A DNA stretch of 54,688 nucleotides from a virus. Below the pieces are notes generated by a model. The model was not told the DNA's origin and did not search any database. It saw only the letters and a list, made by a program, of their open reading frames with translations. The translations under genes and the position numbers were made by a program. Positions 1 to 8,083 of this stretch are shown piece by piece. The stretch covers positions 1-54,688 of IMG/VR virus record IMGVR_UViG_3300028557_000048, one strand, 5' to 3'. How positions within the stretch are numbered: the first letter of the stretch is position 1; the number at the start of each line of letters is the position of its first letter.

Positions 1-1015
1 ATGCTGCTGCGTCAGTTTCCGATGAACCCTTGTATCCTACGAGTACTGGCTGAGTGTCTGGTGCATATGAGTTAACAAATACACGCATTGCACCGTTAAG
101 AGTACCAACAAACTTGGTGTTAGTTGGGGCTTCGAAAGTGCCTTCAGTTGTACGAGCGAATGCTGAAGTTGTTGCTGACTGTAGAACAGTAAGTGAAGCT
201 GGTGAAACAACAGCCCAGTTACCTGCACCACGACGAGTACGCTGTGCGATCAAGTTTGCAACACGGTTGATGAGTACTGCAAGAGCAGCATGTTCGTCAC
301 CAACGTAAGTAGCAGTACCTGAAACAGTTGCTTGGTTGAATGTGTATTCAGTTGAAGCAAGAGTTGCAAGTGAGAGCAAGATTTCTTGGTCGATTTCAGC
401 AGTGATTTCTTGTGCAAGAGCAGCCATGATTTCTGCTTCTACGTCGATACCGTGCTGTGACTGTGCATCCTGTGCAGCTTCGAAAGTCCAACGAGCTTGT
501 AGCTTGCGTGACTTGGCTTCTACAGCCTGACGAAGGATCTGAACAGAAATCTGCTTACCACCGTTACCTTCTAGTGATGCAGTATCAGCACCAGTGTAGA
601 AACTAGTAGTGGTTGCATCTGAAGGAACGCGTGAGTATGCCTGTGCGATCTTGAATGGTGATAGTGCTTCTTCACCTGCAGTTACCGGAGTAGCTGCTGC
701 TGAAGTGTCGCCCAATGATTGAGCATAACGAACACGTAGAGTGTGGATCTGACCAACTGGACCAGTCATTGGCTGAATGCCGACTAGTTCGTTAGCGATA
801 ACAGTTGGCATAACACGACGAATTACTGGAAGAATAACGCGGTTTAATGTTGCGATATTACCAGCAGTAGTGGTACCAGCCGAAGATTCAGCAAGAAGCT
901 GCTTCTTTGTGTTTTCGAGAAGGACGCCCATTGTAGAGCGACGATTTCCTCTTAAGCCTTCAAGTAGGGCATCTTTAGTTTCCCCCCAACGACTTTCTAA
1001 AAGTACTTTTGACAT
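1..1015 (-). CDS. 23: Major capsid protein gp23 (partial, C-terminus outside window)
   Basis: This gene encodes the major head subunit of T4-like phages. The reading frame is open from the ATG at 1015 to the window edge (338 codons seen), so the C-terminus is missing. The central part contains the family signature IQPMTGPVGQIHTLRVRY (about residues 86-103), typical of gp23. The start is well set: an AGGAGA Shine-Dalgarno lies about 9 nt upstream of the ATG. The N-terminal ~43 residues look like the pro-peptide removed by the gp21 protease, with a likely cut after QLLAE (residue 43), followed by a Ser/Ala/Gly/Thr stretch; this is inferred from the (I/L)xE cleavage rule known for T4. It is the last gene seen of the leftward capsid operon 20-21-22-23 and follows the scaffold gene by 21 nt. 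Confidence 0.95.
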   Translation of the reverse strand, partial: MSKVLLESRWGETKDALLEGLRGNRRSTMGVLLENTKKQLLAESSAGTTTAGNIATLNRVILPVIRRVMPTVIANELVGIQPMTGPVGQIHTLRVRYAQSLGDTSAAATPVTAGEEALSPFKIAQAYSRVPSDATTTSFYTGADTASLEGNGGKQISVQILRQAVEAKSRKLQARWTFEAAQDAQSQHGIDVEAEIMAALAQEITAEIDQEILLSLATLASTEYTFNQATVSGTATYVGDEHAALAVLINRVANLIAQRTRRGAGNWAVVSPASLTVLQSATTSAFARTTEGTFEAPTNTKFVGTLNGAMRVFVNSYAPDTQPVLVGYKGSSETDAAA

Positions 1016-1036
1016 TTATATTCTCCTGATTATTTC

Positions 1037-2140
1037 TTACTTAAGTCCAGCCAGACGCTTGAGGTCGATCACGTTGTCTTTTGTATACGAATCGTCTTCA
1101 TGTTGCTTCTGACTAGATTTGTTACCGGTCGCTTCTATGATCACAGATTTAGCTGCCTTGTCGGCTGTTACTGAACCAGTATTAAGAACGGCTGGTAAAT
1201 ACTTATCGAATGCGTTTTGCAGCTTACCTGTTTGTACGCTTTCTAGCAAAGTCTTCATTACTTCAGCTTTCTCTTCGTTGAGCGGGGATAATAGTTCATC
1301 CATAACTTTTGCTCTCTGAGATGATTCTTTAATAATTCTTACTTCACGATCTTTGTTTTCTACGAGCTTTGTTGCATGTTGTAGTTTTGCAGTAGCTTCA
1401 GCTAACTGTCGATCTTTATGTGCAAGAGCTTTCATTACCTTGCGAGTCTCAGCCTTATCATTGAGATAAGTTACACTGAATTCACTTGCGAAGGATTCGA
1501 AAATCTTGCGACCGAAGTTATTCTTTCTAGCAGACTTGATGTCTTCCTTAAGTTGTGATAATTCTCCCTTAAGTTGAGATGCGACCGCACCGCTAACTTT
1601 CTTTGCGCTCTCAGCGATAAATCTCGCCTTGAGTGCTTCCAATTGCTTGCGGCCTTCAGCGACGAGTTTGACTTTTGCTTCTACCACTGCTTGTCTATCA
1701 ACTGCGAATTCTTTGATTTCACGTGATAGAGCGTGTACGATAAAACCTTCTAGCTTCTTTTGGTTTTCCATCTGAAGTTTGCGATCATTGCGTAGTTCAC
1801 GGATTTCTTCGGCTAGTTTAGTAACCATGAAATCATTGAACTTAGTTGCACTTTCACGTAGTTTTAGTTGTGATTTAACGCGGTCGTCATTCATTGCTTG
1901 TCTTTCAGATTTAAATTCTGCAATTTCTTCTGAAAGATTTGTAGTCATCATTTTGTCGAGAGCTTCTACCATCACATTACGATCATGTTCATAACGTTGT
2001 GCGAATTCTTCATGTAATTCTGCACGTACTTCTTGGCGAGCCTCGTTCAACCTAATTTCCCAGGCTTCATTTAACTGATTCCCGATATCTTCGTTGATCA
2101 GGCCGCTTTCTAGTAGTGGTTTTATAATGTCTAATTTCAT
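1037..2140 (-). CDS. 22: Prohead scaffold (core) protein gp22
   Basis: The 367-residue protein is highly charged, almost wholly helical, and has long coiled-coil heptads (roughly residues 20-190 and 240-300). This fits the gp22 internal scaffold around which gp23 assembles and which gp21 then degrades. The stretch around residues 208-240 (NFGRKIFESFASEFSVTYLN) is the conserved part of the family. Several internal LxE/IxE tripeptides could be protease sites. An AAGGAA ribosome site lies 5' of the ATG at 2140. The gene sits directly before gene 23, as in T4. In T4 the preceding gene is 21; here a homing endonuclease gene has been inserted between 21 and 22. The T4 protein is shorter (about 270 residues). 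Confidence 0.88.
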   Translation of the reverse strand: MKLDIIKPLLESGLINEDIGNQLNEAWEIRLNEARQEVRAELHEEFAQRYEHDRNVMVEALDKMMTTNLSEEIAEFKSERQAMNDDRVKSQLKLRESATKFNDFMVTKLAEEIRELRNDRKLQMENQKKLEGFIVHALSREIKEFAVDRQAVVEAKVKLVAEGRKQLEALKARFIAESAKKVSGAVASQLKGELSQLKEDIKSARKNNFGRKIFESFASEFSVTYLNDKAETRKVMKALAHKDRQLAEATAKLQHATKLVENKDREVRIIKESSQRAKVMDELLSPLNEEKAEVMKTLLESVQTGKLQNAFDKYLPAVLNTGSVTADKAAKSVIIEATGNKSSQKQHEDDSYTKDNVIDLKRLAGLK

Positions 2141-2162
2141 TATACGACATTCCTTTTAATTT

Positions 2163-2918
2163 TTATAGCTTAAGTTCGTTGATGAGGCGTTTTACTTCTT
2201 CACCAAAGAATCGTTGTACTCGTTTACAGTTATCACCGTGCCATCTAGCATAAGTGTTTACTGCATAGTATTGGTCACAATGTGAACAATACGTTTTAGG
2301 TTGCTTTTTACCAAACATTCCGTTTAATTGTCCGATTTTGAATTCAGACATTTTTTGTTTGGCTCGGGCCGCTCTAGGTTTTTTCAGTTTCTCAATAGTC
2401 TGTTGAGAGTGTTTTTTTCCATAAAACGGGGCATCCTTTCCGCTTCTAGACATACCGTGCATGGGGTTGTTACTTCCTGATACATCAGTATGACCAATTT
2501 TCATGTTGGTTTTTACCTGATCAGTAAATCCTAATTTCCATCCTTGTTCTAAATATATGTCAATGTCTTCCGCACAAACCATAATATTTTTTTCTTCTTT
2601 GTGCATTCGTTTTTTATTCTGTGTTGATGTTACATCTGGTGTTGTACAGTTATTTCTGTTGAAACTCTGCGGATTGTTTCTAGCATCAGACACATGTAAT
2701 AATTCTTTTTCTACTACCCTCATCCATTTTGATGATCCATATGCTATTATTTCTCTTTGCCAGTCGCTAGGGGTAGCTTCTATTAGAGGCTTTACATATT
2801 TACTAGAGCATATATATCCGTCGTCAGGGTGGCAATTTTTTGAAGTCCTAGATCCAATGTACCATTTACCAGATGGTAAATGAGTCCAACGATATACATA
2901 TGACAAGTTAGAAGACAT
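2163..2918 (-). CDS. GIY-YIG homing endonuclease (Seg-like) with NUMOD3 motifs
   Basis: This 251-residue protein starts with a GIY-YIG nuclease core: YVYRWTH (residues 7-13) followed by GKWYIGSR (residues 17-24), with the expected downstream Glu in VEKELLH (about 89-95). The middle has NUMOD3-type DNA-binding motifs (GSNNPMHG and DAPFYGKKHS, about residues 145-170). The C-terminus has a Cys/His cluster (YCSHCDQYY...HGDNC) likely to bind zinc. Free-standing enzymes of this type (T4 Seg family) cut homologous phage genomes and spread their own gene by repair. The ATG overlaps the stop of gene 21 by one base (TAATG), so translation is probably coupled to 21. The T4 order 21-22 is interrupted exactly here, consistent with insertion of a mobile gene. 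Confidence 0.85.
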   Translation of the reverse strand: MSSNLSYVYRWTHLPSGKWYIGSRTSKNCHPDDGYICSSKYVKPLIEATPSDWQREIIAYGSSKWMRVVEKELLHVSDARNNPQSFNRNNCTTPDVTSTQNKKRMHKEEKNIMVCAEDIDIYLEQGWKLGFTDQVKTNMKIGHTDVSGSNNPMHGMSRSGKDAPFYGKKHSQQTIEKLKKPRAARAKQKMSEFKIGQLNGMFGKKQPKTYCSHCDQYYAVNTYARWHGDNCKRVQRFFGEEVKRLINELKL

Positions 2919-3562
2919 TATATCTTCAACTCCTCTATTAGTTTTAGTATTTCTTTTTGTGCGCGGCGTTGCAGGGCTTGCTCTGTCAAAATATCTCCCT
3001 CTTTCATTGCCTGTAATAACTTGTATCCTGTTTTACTATTGAGAACGCCTTCATAAATTGCTTTGGGATATGCGTTTGGTGCACTAGGTTGGGCAACGAT
3101 ATCAACAGTGATGATTTCAAAATCACTGACTTTACCATCCATGTCGTTTACATTACCTGATCCACGACTGGATACACCTAGTTTAACTCCTGATTCCAAC
3201 ATTGTTCTTACGAGTTGACCCATTGGAGTAGGGAGAATTTTTAGTTTGCCTATTCCGTTTGGTCCGTCCATCCACATGCTTGTGATCATGTGTGATACAC
3301 GGTCTAGGTTGATTTTAAGATCATCTGGATGATCTACTTCCCCCAAAACTGAATAGCCTTCACTGACTTGTTTGTTGAGTGTTTCTACTGCATTTTCGAT
3401 TTCATGGACAGGGTAAATACGCTCATTTGCGTTCTTTACGCCGCCTTGAATGAAAATCCCTTTCATGTACAGGGTTTTTAGATCGCCGTCGCCTTCTTTT
3501 ACAGACTCGACGATCATACCTGCTTTGTCAAAGGTAAGATTTTCTCTAAGATACAAGGCCAT
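2918..3562 (-). CDS. 21: Prohead maturation protease gp21
   Basis: The 214-residue protein is a serine protease of the T4 gp21 / herpesvirus assemblin-like fold (peptidase family S77/U9). Family hallmarks are visible: the His motif in LGEVDHPDD (about residues 73-81) and the Ser motif GVSSRGSG (about residues 129-136), followed by the IVAQPSAPNAYP segment. It acts inside the prohead, cutting gp22, the gp23 pro-peptide and core proteins, and then itself. Length matches the T4 protein (212 residues). It lies between the acidic core-protein gene (15 nt upstream) and the inserted GIY-YIG gene, whose start overlaps its stop codon. Confidence 0.93.
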   Translation of the reverse strand: MALYLRENLTFDKAGMIVESVKEGDGDLKTLYMKGIFIQGGVKNANERIYPVHEIENAVETLNKQVSEGYSVLGEVDHPDDLKINLDRVSHMITSMWMDGPNGIGKLKILPTPMGQLVRTMLESGVKLGVSSRGSGNVNDMDGKVSDFEIITVDIVAQPSAPNAYPKAIYEGVLNSKTGYKLLQAMKEGDILTEQALQRRAQKEILKLIEELKI

Positions 3563-3577
3563 TTGCTCTCAGATTCC

Positions 3578-4591
3578 TTATCGAATTGGTTTACGAGCAG
3601 AACGTCTTGATTCTGCTACTGGGCTCTTAGTGTTTGATCCATCGTCACCAAACTTTGGCTTAGGTGCTGCGCTCAAATCTTGTGATTTCTTGCCTGGTGT
3701 GTTCTTGAATGAACCCGCGCCCTTTAGATCCTTTGCAGTAGGAGCCGGACGGCCCTTTTCATCAGTGCCGCCAAAGTTTACTGGATTGCTATCCATGCCA
3801 GCTTTGCCTGAATTGAAAGTGACCGGGCTTCTAGTGTATGAACCGTTGTCTCCGTGAGTTACTGAAACCTTTTGAAGTTGAACAGCTTCATTGGTTGGCA
3901 GCATACCGCGTTCTTTGCGTATGTCATATTCATCTTCAGGGCTTAGGTTACCTAATTCACCAAAGTCGTCGGCGAACTGACGCGCGAGGTCTCTCATGTA
4001 TGCTCGGGCTTCTTCAGGTGTTTTAGGCTCTCTTGGTAATTTGCCGAGGTTCTTGCCGTATGCTCTGTCTAACCTATTCTTTATTTGTTCCTTCGATGAT
4101 TGTGGGTGACCGCCGGTGTCATGTTTGCGACCTTCGGCTATTTCCTCAGCATCAGCATCTTCGAAGTCTTCGTCTTCGTCTTCGTCTTCATCTTCGTCTT
4201 CATCTCCGCCCATGATGTCTTCAAATTCAGCCATCAATTGGTCGAGCTTGTCTTCGATGCGTATTACTGCATCTTCGATTTCATCATTTTCATCATCATC
4301 CATGTCCATGTCCATGTCCATGTCTTCATCTTCGTATTCTGAATCATCATCCTCGAGGTCGAAATCGATTTCTTCATCGTCGTCAGACATGCCTTCTTCT
4401 TCGGCATTAATCTCGTCCATCAACTCGCCCAGGGCATCGCCGCCCATTCCCTCTTCCATTTCATCAGCCATGATTGACTCAAAAATTTCGCGTGATTTTT
4501 CAACAACGATTTCATGGAATAGTTCGCGAGCTTGATCTTCATTCTCGTTTATTACGAGGTTGATTAGTTCTTCATATTTCTTAATATTCAT
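3578..4591 (-). CDS. Acidic prohead core protein (gp67/gp68 position)
   Basis: This 337-residue protein has a helical N-terminus (ARELFHEIVVEKSREIFESI, about residues 21-40) and then an extremely acidic stretch, with runs of Asp/Glu at about residues 70-150, four DM dipeptides in a row (about 93-100) and an ED run (about 129-142). The C-terminus is basic and Ser/Pro/Lys-rich. Its position between 20 and 21, its charge pattern and its strong AGGAGA ribosome site before the ATG at 4591 point to an internal prohead core protein, equivalent in place to T4 gp67/gp68. I do not see enough identity to call which one. The acidic part is encoded by short tandem repeats, so length variation between relatives is likely. 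Confidence 0.75.
   Translation of the reverse strand: MNIKKYEELINLVINENEDQARELFHEIVVEKSREIFESIMADEMEEGMGGDALGELMDEINAEEEGMSDDDEEIDFDLEDDDSEYEDEDMDMDMDMDDDENDEIEDAVIRIEDKLDQLMAEFEDIMGGDEDEDEDEDEDEDFEDADAEEIAEGRKHDTGGHPQSSKEQIKNRLDRAYGKNLGKLPREPKTPEEARAYMRDLARQFADDFGELGNLSPEDEYDIRKERGMLPTNEAVQLQKVSVTHGDNGSYTRSPVTFNSGKAGMDSNPVNFGGTDEKGRPAPTAKDLKGAGSFKNTPGKKSQDLSAAPKPKFGDDGSNTKSPVAESRRSARKPIR
4140..4322 (-). repeat. Microsatellite-like repeats encoding Asp/Glu runs
   Basis: Within the acidic core-protein gene, a hexamer cttcgt/cttcat array lies around 4157-4204 and a hexamer CATGTC is repeated four times around 4304-4327. They encode (ED)n and (DM)n runs. Both keep the reading frame if whole hexamers are gained or lost. 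Confidence 0.75.
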
Positions 4592-4701
4592 TAGAATTTT
4601 CTCCTGATTGAAAATGGCCTTGCATAGTTACTTATGCGCTATCTTAGAAAACAGCGTATTAACTCTGTATTTTTTGCATTTTGTAGTTAAGACTAGGTAT
4701 C

Positions 4702-4935
4702 TTAGATGCCCGGAGGCATACCGCCAGACTCTGGTTTAGGACCATATTGAGTCCTTACTTTAGAAAGATAGATATTCTTCTCGTAATTTCTAACATCTAA
4801 CATACGTCGTAATTTACGAATCTGTTTTAATGTTAGTTTGGTCTTGCGTGAGGTACGCCATACAGGCTTGCTGTTGTCGTCGTTGACATCTTGTAGCCCA
4901 TTAATAGGGGTATCAAACACCTCAGTTAATAACAT
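4702..4935 (-). CDS. Small basic prohead-region protein (unrecognised family; gp67-like position)
   Basis: This 77-residue protein lies between portal gene 20 and the acidic core gene. It is rich in Lys/Arg in the middle (KTKLTLKQIRKLRRMLDVR, about residues 32-50) and ends in a Gly/Pro tail (PESGGMPPGI). The start is supported by a clear AAGGAG sequence 6 nt before the ATG and by a late-promoter octamer AATAAATA about 17 nt upstream of the ATG. T4 has a small core-protein gene (67, 80 residues) at the same place, but T4 gp67 is acidic and this one is basic, so the assignment rests on position only. A core or DNA-contacting role is a guess. Confidence 0.7.
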   Translation of the reverse strand: MLLTEVFDTPINGLQDVNDDNSKPVWRTSRKTKLTLKQIRKLRRMLDVRNYEKNIYLSKVRTQYGPKPESGGMPPGI

Positions 4936-4952
4936 ACCGTTCTCCTTATTTG

Positions 4953-4960
4953 TATTTATT
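4953..4960 (-). promoter_or_regulatory. T4-type late promoter octamer AATAAATA
   Basis: On the minus strand the octamer AATAAATA matches the T4 late consensus TATAAATA at seven of eight positions. It lies about 17 nt before the ATG of the small basic gene, with the AAGGAG site in between. Confidence 0.5.
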
Positions 4961-4999
4961 CATCTTATAAAATAAGACATTGGTAGATTAGTAACTCTG

Positions 5000-7900
5000 T
5001 TATATTTGCATTGGACTGTTCGGTGAAGGGGTACCGGGGCCGCCCATTGTTGGTTGTCCGGCAACATCACTTGCTACTGGACCTGTTACTTCATCTGGCA
5101 TGTTGCCTTCTTGATCTATAGAAGAAAGTTCGTCTGCCATAGTTTGGTCTGCATCGAAATCTCCAGTGGACACCCCGATATTGCGTAGATCAGAGCCTTG
5201 GGGAGACATATCAACTTCTTTCTTGTTTTCTTCTTCCCACATTTTTTCGTTCTTTTTGATTTCTTCTTCGGACAAGCCCAAAAATCTTTCAAGAGCAAAC
5301 CTCTTAGACATGTAAGGAAATGCTTCCATAGAAGCGAAGGTTTGCACCCGTGCTGTATCCATCTCTGCTTGCCGATAAGCAGCAAAATTTTGGGGAGGAT
5401 TAAACGCAATTTGAAACAGACCAGTATCAATATTGAATCCTCTCCAGCGAAGGAACAGCTTGAACTCTTCATCTAATTTCATACCGATGTAATTCTGCAA
5501 TCGTTCACAGTACTGATTGAATCTGAATTCTTGAATCATAGCAGTACCGACACGGCCATCGTTCATTGGTGTCGTGTTGTCATCTGGTCCAGTTGGCAGA
5601 TAACTTGACGGTACACGAAGACCACGAGCAAGACGATTGTTGAAGTATTTCAAGTCATCGATCTCACCAAGATTCTGTCCACCAGGAAGAACTTCAACTG
5701 ACGACCCACGACCTTCAGCGGTGACAGGAAAGAAGTAATCCTCATTCATTGAGTTTTTGACGAAAATACCCGCGTCAATAGCAAAAGTATGATAATCGTG
5801 CCACTTATGTAGTCCATCAATAGTGATAGTTCCAGTATCTCTGCTTGATACTTTAGTTATCTTTACTACCCTGTGATTGAAGTTGTCTATTTCACGAACG
5901 AAATGTTTCCAGTTGTTGTATCCGAACTGATTAAGTAATCTATCAAGCTTACTATAACCAAACTTAGTAAAATCTATTTTACAATGAGCATTTTTATAAT
6001 CTAATGAAGTGGAGTTAAGTTCTTTAACTAAGTTCAATAGTGTTATACTATTATCGCATTCTTTCAATACATCATTTTTATTTTTAGTACCACTTTTAAC
6101 GATGTCCGACACGATTTGTAACATATCAAACGACAAGTTCAACGATTGATTCTTAATCTTTACGCGATGCTCGCAGTTATCTTTAACAATCTTCATCATT
6201 TCGGGATTGCTAGCAAGATATTCTTTGCGTGACTTGCTCATGTTTTCTTTATATCGTGTAGCAACATCTACATCATTCTGTCTCAGCCAAACAGCTTTTT
6301 GTTGTGCGTTTCTAATATTCCATAGTTTCGCTAACCTATCTTCTTCTGATAAGTTTTCCCAGTATTCTTTGAGTGTATTTGATATCTTAGAAGTCATTTC
6401 TTCACGATAGTCATTAGACATTGTTTCCCAGAAGTCTTTTTTCTGTGCCGCATGATACATTATATGATCAGCTTTGTTCATATAAGTTAGATTTCTAGGA
6501 TCGTTATTGAAACGATTATAATCTTTATGATGAATAGTAGTTCTGGGTGATAACACATATTCAGCAAGATAGCTAAACTCTTGGTGCTTGCCCTTTTCAC
6601 GGAAAAACTCACCTACCATTCTATGAGTCCATACCCAAGATTTGGATTCATGATCCCATACTTGCTGATACTCGTTAGTTTTTCCTCCTGACATAGCTTT
6701 ATTCTGGGTATTGAATGCTATCAAACTATCCTGTTCAGTGAGATATTGTGCTTCAACAAAACCTTTACCAAATACCGGCAGTTTATGATCCGGAGTGCAG
6801 ATCAATGTTTTACCGTTGTCAAACGTAAGCTCAAGAACTTCCGTGTCTTTTCTAGTAACTCCGGCCCAGTTAATTACGCCCGGTACTATCTTACCAGATT
6901 CTGGATCACAACTATACGCCCAGTTTTCTTTACCTTCTTCAAACTCTGTAATAATCTCACTCAATGGTAATGTTCTACCATCCAATAATGGAATCTTTGT
7001 TTCTAAATCCAAACATAGGGGATTGTATGAAGCATCAACTATTGACGCTCCGCCATACAACGAAGGAATTCTGCGTTGGTGAATTTCATTCTTGACACGT
7101 TCAACAAATGCCATTGCTAAGTGACTCGGCATGTTGCCAACATCGATCTTGAACATTCTACGTTCAGGAGCACGTTGCACACGATAGATAAGAACAGCGT
7201 CTTCTAGTAGTTCTTTCTGCTTGTAGACCTTGAAGATGTTCTCTAGGATCGACTGACCGAATGGCCAGAATCTGTCAAGTCCTTCTGTTAATGATAAGTG
7301 GACGATATGCTTTGCGTCTATCGCAGATTCACTCTGTCCCAATGTGAATCGTGAGCCCGTAGTATTGTATGGCATTGCAGGAACCGTGTAAGGAGTGTTG
7401 GTGCCGCCTCCGGTACCACCCAAACCAGTTGCAGGGTTAGCAGCAAAGTCAGTATTCGTTTTTTGTGCTACTGATAAGTTCTGTAGGTTGATGTTGATGT
7501 CCTTTAAGACATACTGTTCTGGCTTCTTGCCTTCACTCTCGTTGACGATAACTTTAATGACTTTGACCATGTCGACCCAGTATAGTTTGAAGTTTTCGGG
7601 GTCGCGCACAAACACTTGGTCGCCGTACTTTACAACATTGCGGAAAATCTTAAATATACGGCCATTAAATTCATTTAGTTTACACCACTGCTGCAATTGC
7701 TTACTTAACAACTCTACTTCATGTGGGGTAGGGGTTTCTTTAAATTCGAAAGAAAACGGTGTCTTATTGTGTTCATTTCTTTGGGTAGAGAACTCTGCAA
7801 GAATATCTAAACATGCATTGATCTCAGCATCAACGTCCATCATTTCATATTGGTTGTAACGTTCGATTCTGTTAGGGTGACCGGTGTAGACTTCAGGAAG

Positions 7901-8062
7901 CCTACTCATATAATTTTTATAGCCAAACTCGGTGTTATTATAACCGCCGGTCGGCGTGCCATTCTGTCCAGGCGACCCATTCCAAGCCCCGCTGTTGCTG
8001 TTAAGCCCAGAAATAGGACTTGATACACCTGATTTATTTAGGAATTTCTTTTTATAGCTCAT
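5000..8062 (-). CDS. 20: Portal protein gp20 precursor containing an intein
   Basis: The 1020-residue product is the gp20 portal, the dodecameric ring at the head vertex through which DNA is packaged and to which the neck attaches. It is split by an intein at residues 350-770. The N-extein (1-349) contains family blocks such as MSRLPEVYTGHPNR (52-65), YGDQVFVRDPENF (146-158) and EGLDRFWPFGQSILE (260-274). The C-extein (771-1020) starts SMNEDYFFP and contains GSSVEVLPGGQNLGEIDDL and the LARGLRVPSSYLP segment. Removing the intein gives about 599 residues, near T4 gp20 (524), and rejoins SYNPL to SMNEDYFF, which fits the family alignment. There is no clear Shine-Dalgarno; a late octamer lies 6 nt upstream of the ATG. 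The C-terminus is Gly/Pro/Ser-rich. Confidence 0.93.
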   Translation of the reverse strand: MSYKKKFLNKSGVSSPISGLNSNSGAWNGSPGQNGTPTGGYNNTEFGYKNYMSRLPEVYTGHPNRIERYNQYEMMDVDAEINACLDILAEFSTQRNEHNKTPFSFEFKETPTPHEVELLSKQLQQWCKLNEFNGRIFKIFRNVVKYGDQVFVRDPENFKLYWVDMVKVIKVIVNESEGKKPEQYVLKDININLQNLSVAQKTNTDFAANPATGLGGTGGGTNTPYTVPAMPYNTTGSRFTLGQSESAIDAKHIVHLSLTEGLDRFWPFGQSILENIFKVYKQKELLEDAVLIYRVQRAPERRMFKIDVGNMPSHLAMAFVERVKNEIHQRRIPSLYGGASIVDASYNPLCLDLETKIPLLDGRTLPLSEIITEFEEGKENWAYSCDPESGKIVPGVINWAGVTRKDTEVLELTFDNGKTLICTPDHKLPVFGKGFVEAQYLTEQDSLIAFNTQNKAMSGGKTNEYQQVWDHESKSWVWTHRMVGEFFREKGKHQEFSYLAEYVLSPRTTIHHKDYNRFNNDPRNLTYMNKADHIMYHAAQKKDFWETMSNDYREEMTSKISNTLKEYWENLSEEDRLAKLWNIRNAQQKAVWLRQNDVDVATRYKENMSKSRKEYLASNPEMMKIVKDNCEHRVKIKNQSLNLSFDMLQIVSDIVKSGTKNKNDVLKECDNSITLLNLVKELNSTSLDYKNAHCKIDFTKFGYSKLDRLLNQFGYNNWKHFVREIDNFNHRVVKITKVSSRDTGTITIDGLHKWHDYHTFAIDAGIFVKNSMNEDYFFPVTAEGRGSSVEVLPGGQNLGEIDDLKYFNNRLARGLRVPSSYLPTGPDDNTTPMNDGRVGTAMIQEFRFNQYCERLQNYIGMKLDEEFKLFLRWRGFNIDTGLFQIAFNPPQNFAAYRQAEMDTARVQTFASMEAFPYMSKRFALERFLGLSEEEIKKNEKMWEEENKKEVDMSPQGSDLRNIGVSTGDFDADQTMADELSSIDQEGNMPDEVTGPVASDVAGQPTMGGPGTPSPNSPMQI
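5753..7015 (-). mobile_element. HNH-endonuclease intein within gp20
   Basis: The 421-residue in-frame insert begins with Cys (CLDLETKIPLLDG, splicing block A) and has block B with CTPDHK (residues 422-427). Its endonuclease domain has an HNH core IHHKDYNRFNNDPRNL (510-525) followed by ADHIMYH (531-537). Further on there is a helical DNA-binding-like region (about 640-720). It ends with a block F-like region HKWHDYHTFAIDAG (752-765) and VFVKN-type end at N770, followed by Ser771 as the +1 nucleophile. Cys1, the block B His, the terminal Asn and Ser+1 are all present, so splicing is expected. The penultimate residue is Lys rather than the usual His. Boundaries come from motif positions and from how the flanking portal segments rejoin. 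Confidence 0.92.
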
Positions 8063-8068
8063 GACTTA

Positions 8069-8076
8069 TATTTATC
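8069..8076 (-). promoter_or_regulatory. Late promoter octamer GATAAATA 6 nt before gene 20 ATG
   Basis: The minus strand reads GATAAATA, then TAAGTC, then ATG. If the octamer is used as in T4, transcription would begin at or next to the start codon, giving a leaderless mRNA. No Shine-Dalgarno sequence is visible. Confidence 0.5.
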
Positions 8077-8083
8077 TTTTATA

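Noticed and set aside
4116-4535. Ser-rich plus-strand ORF opposite the acidic core gene
   Set aside because: It is the antisense image of the Asp/Glu repeats, with no ribosome site and a composition explained by the repeats.
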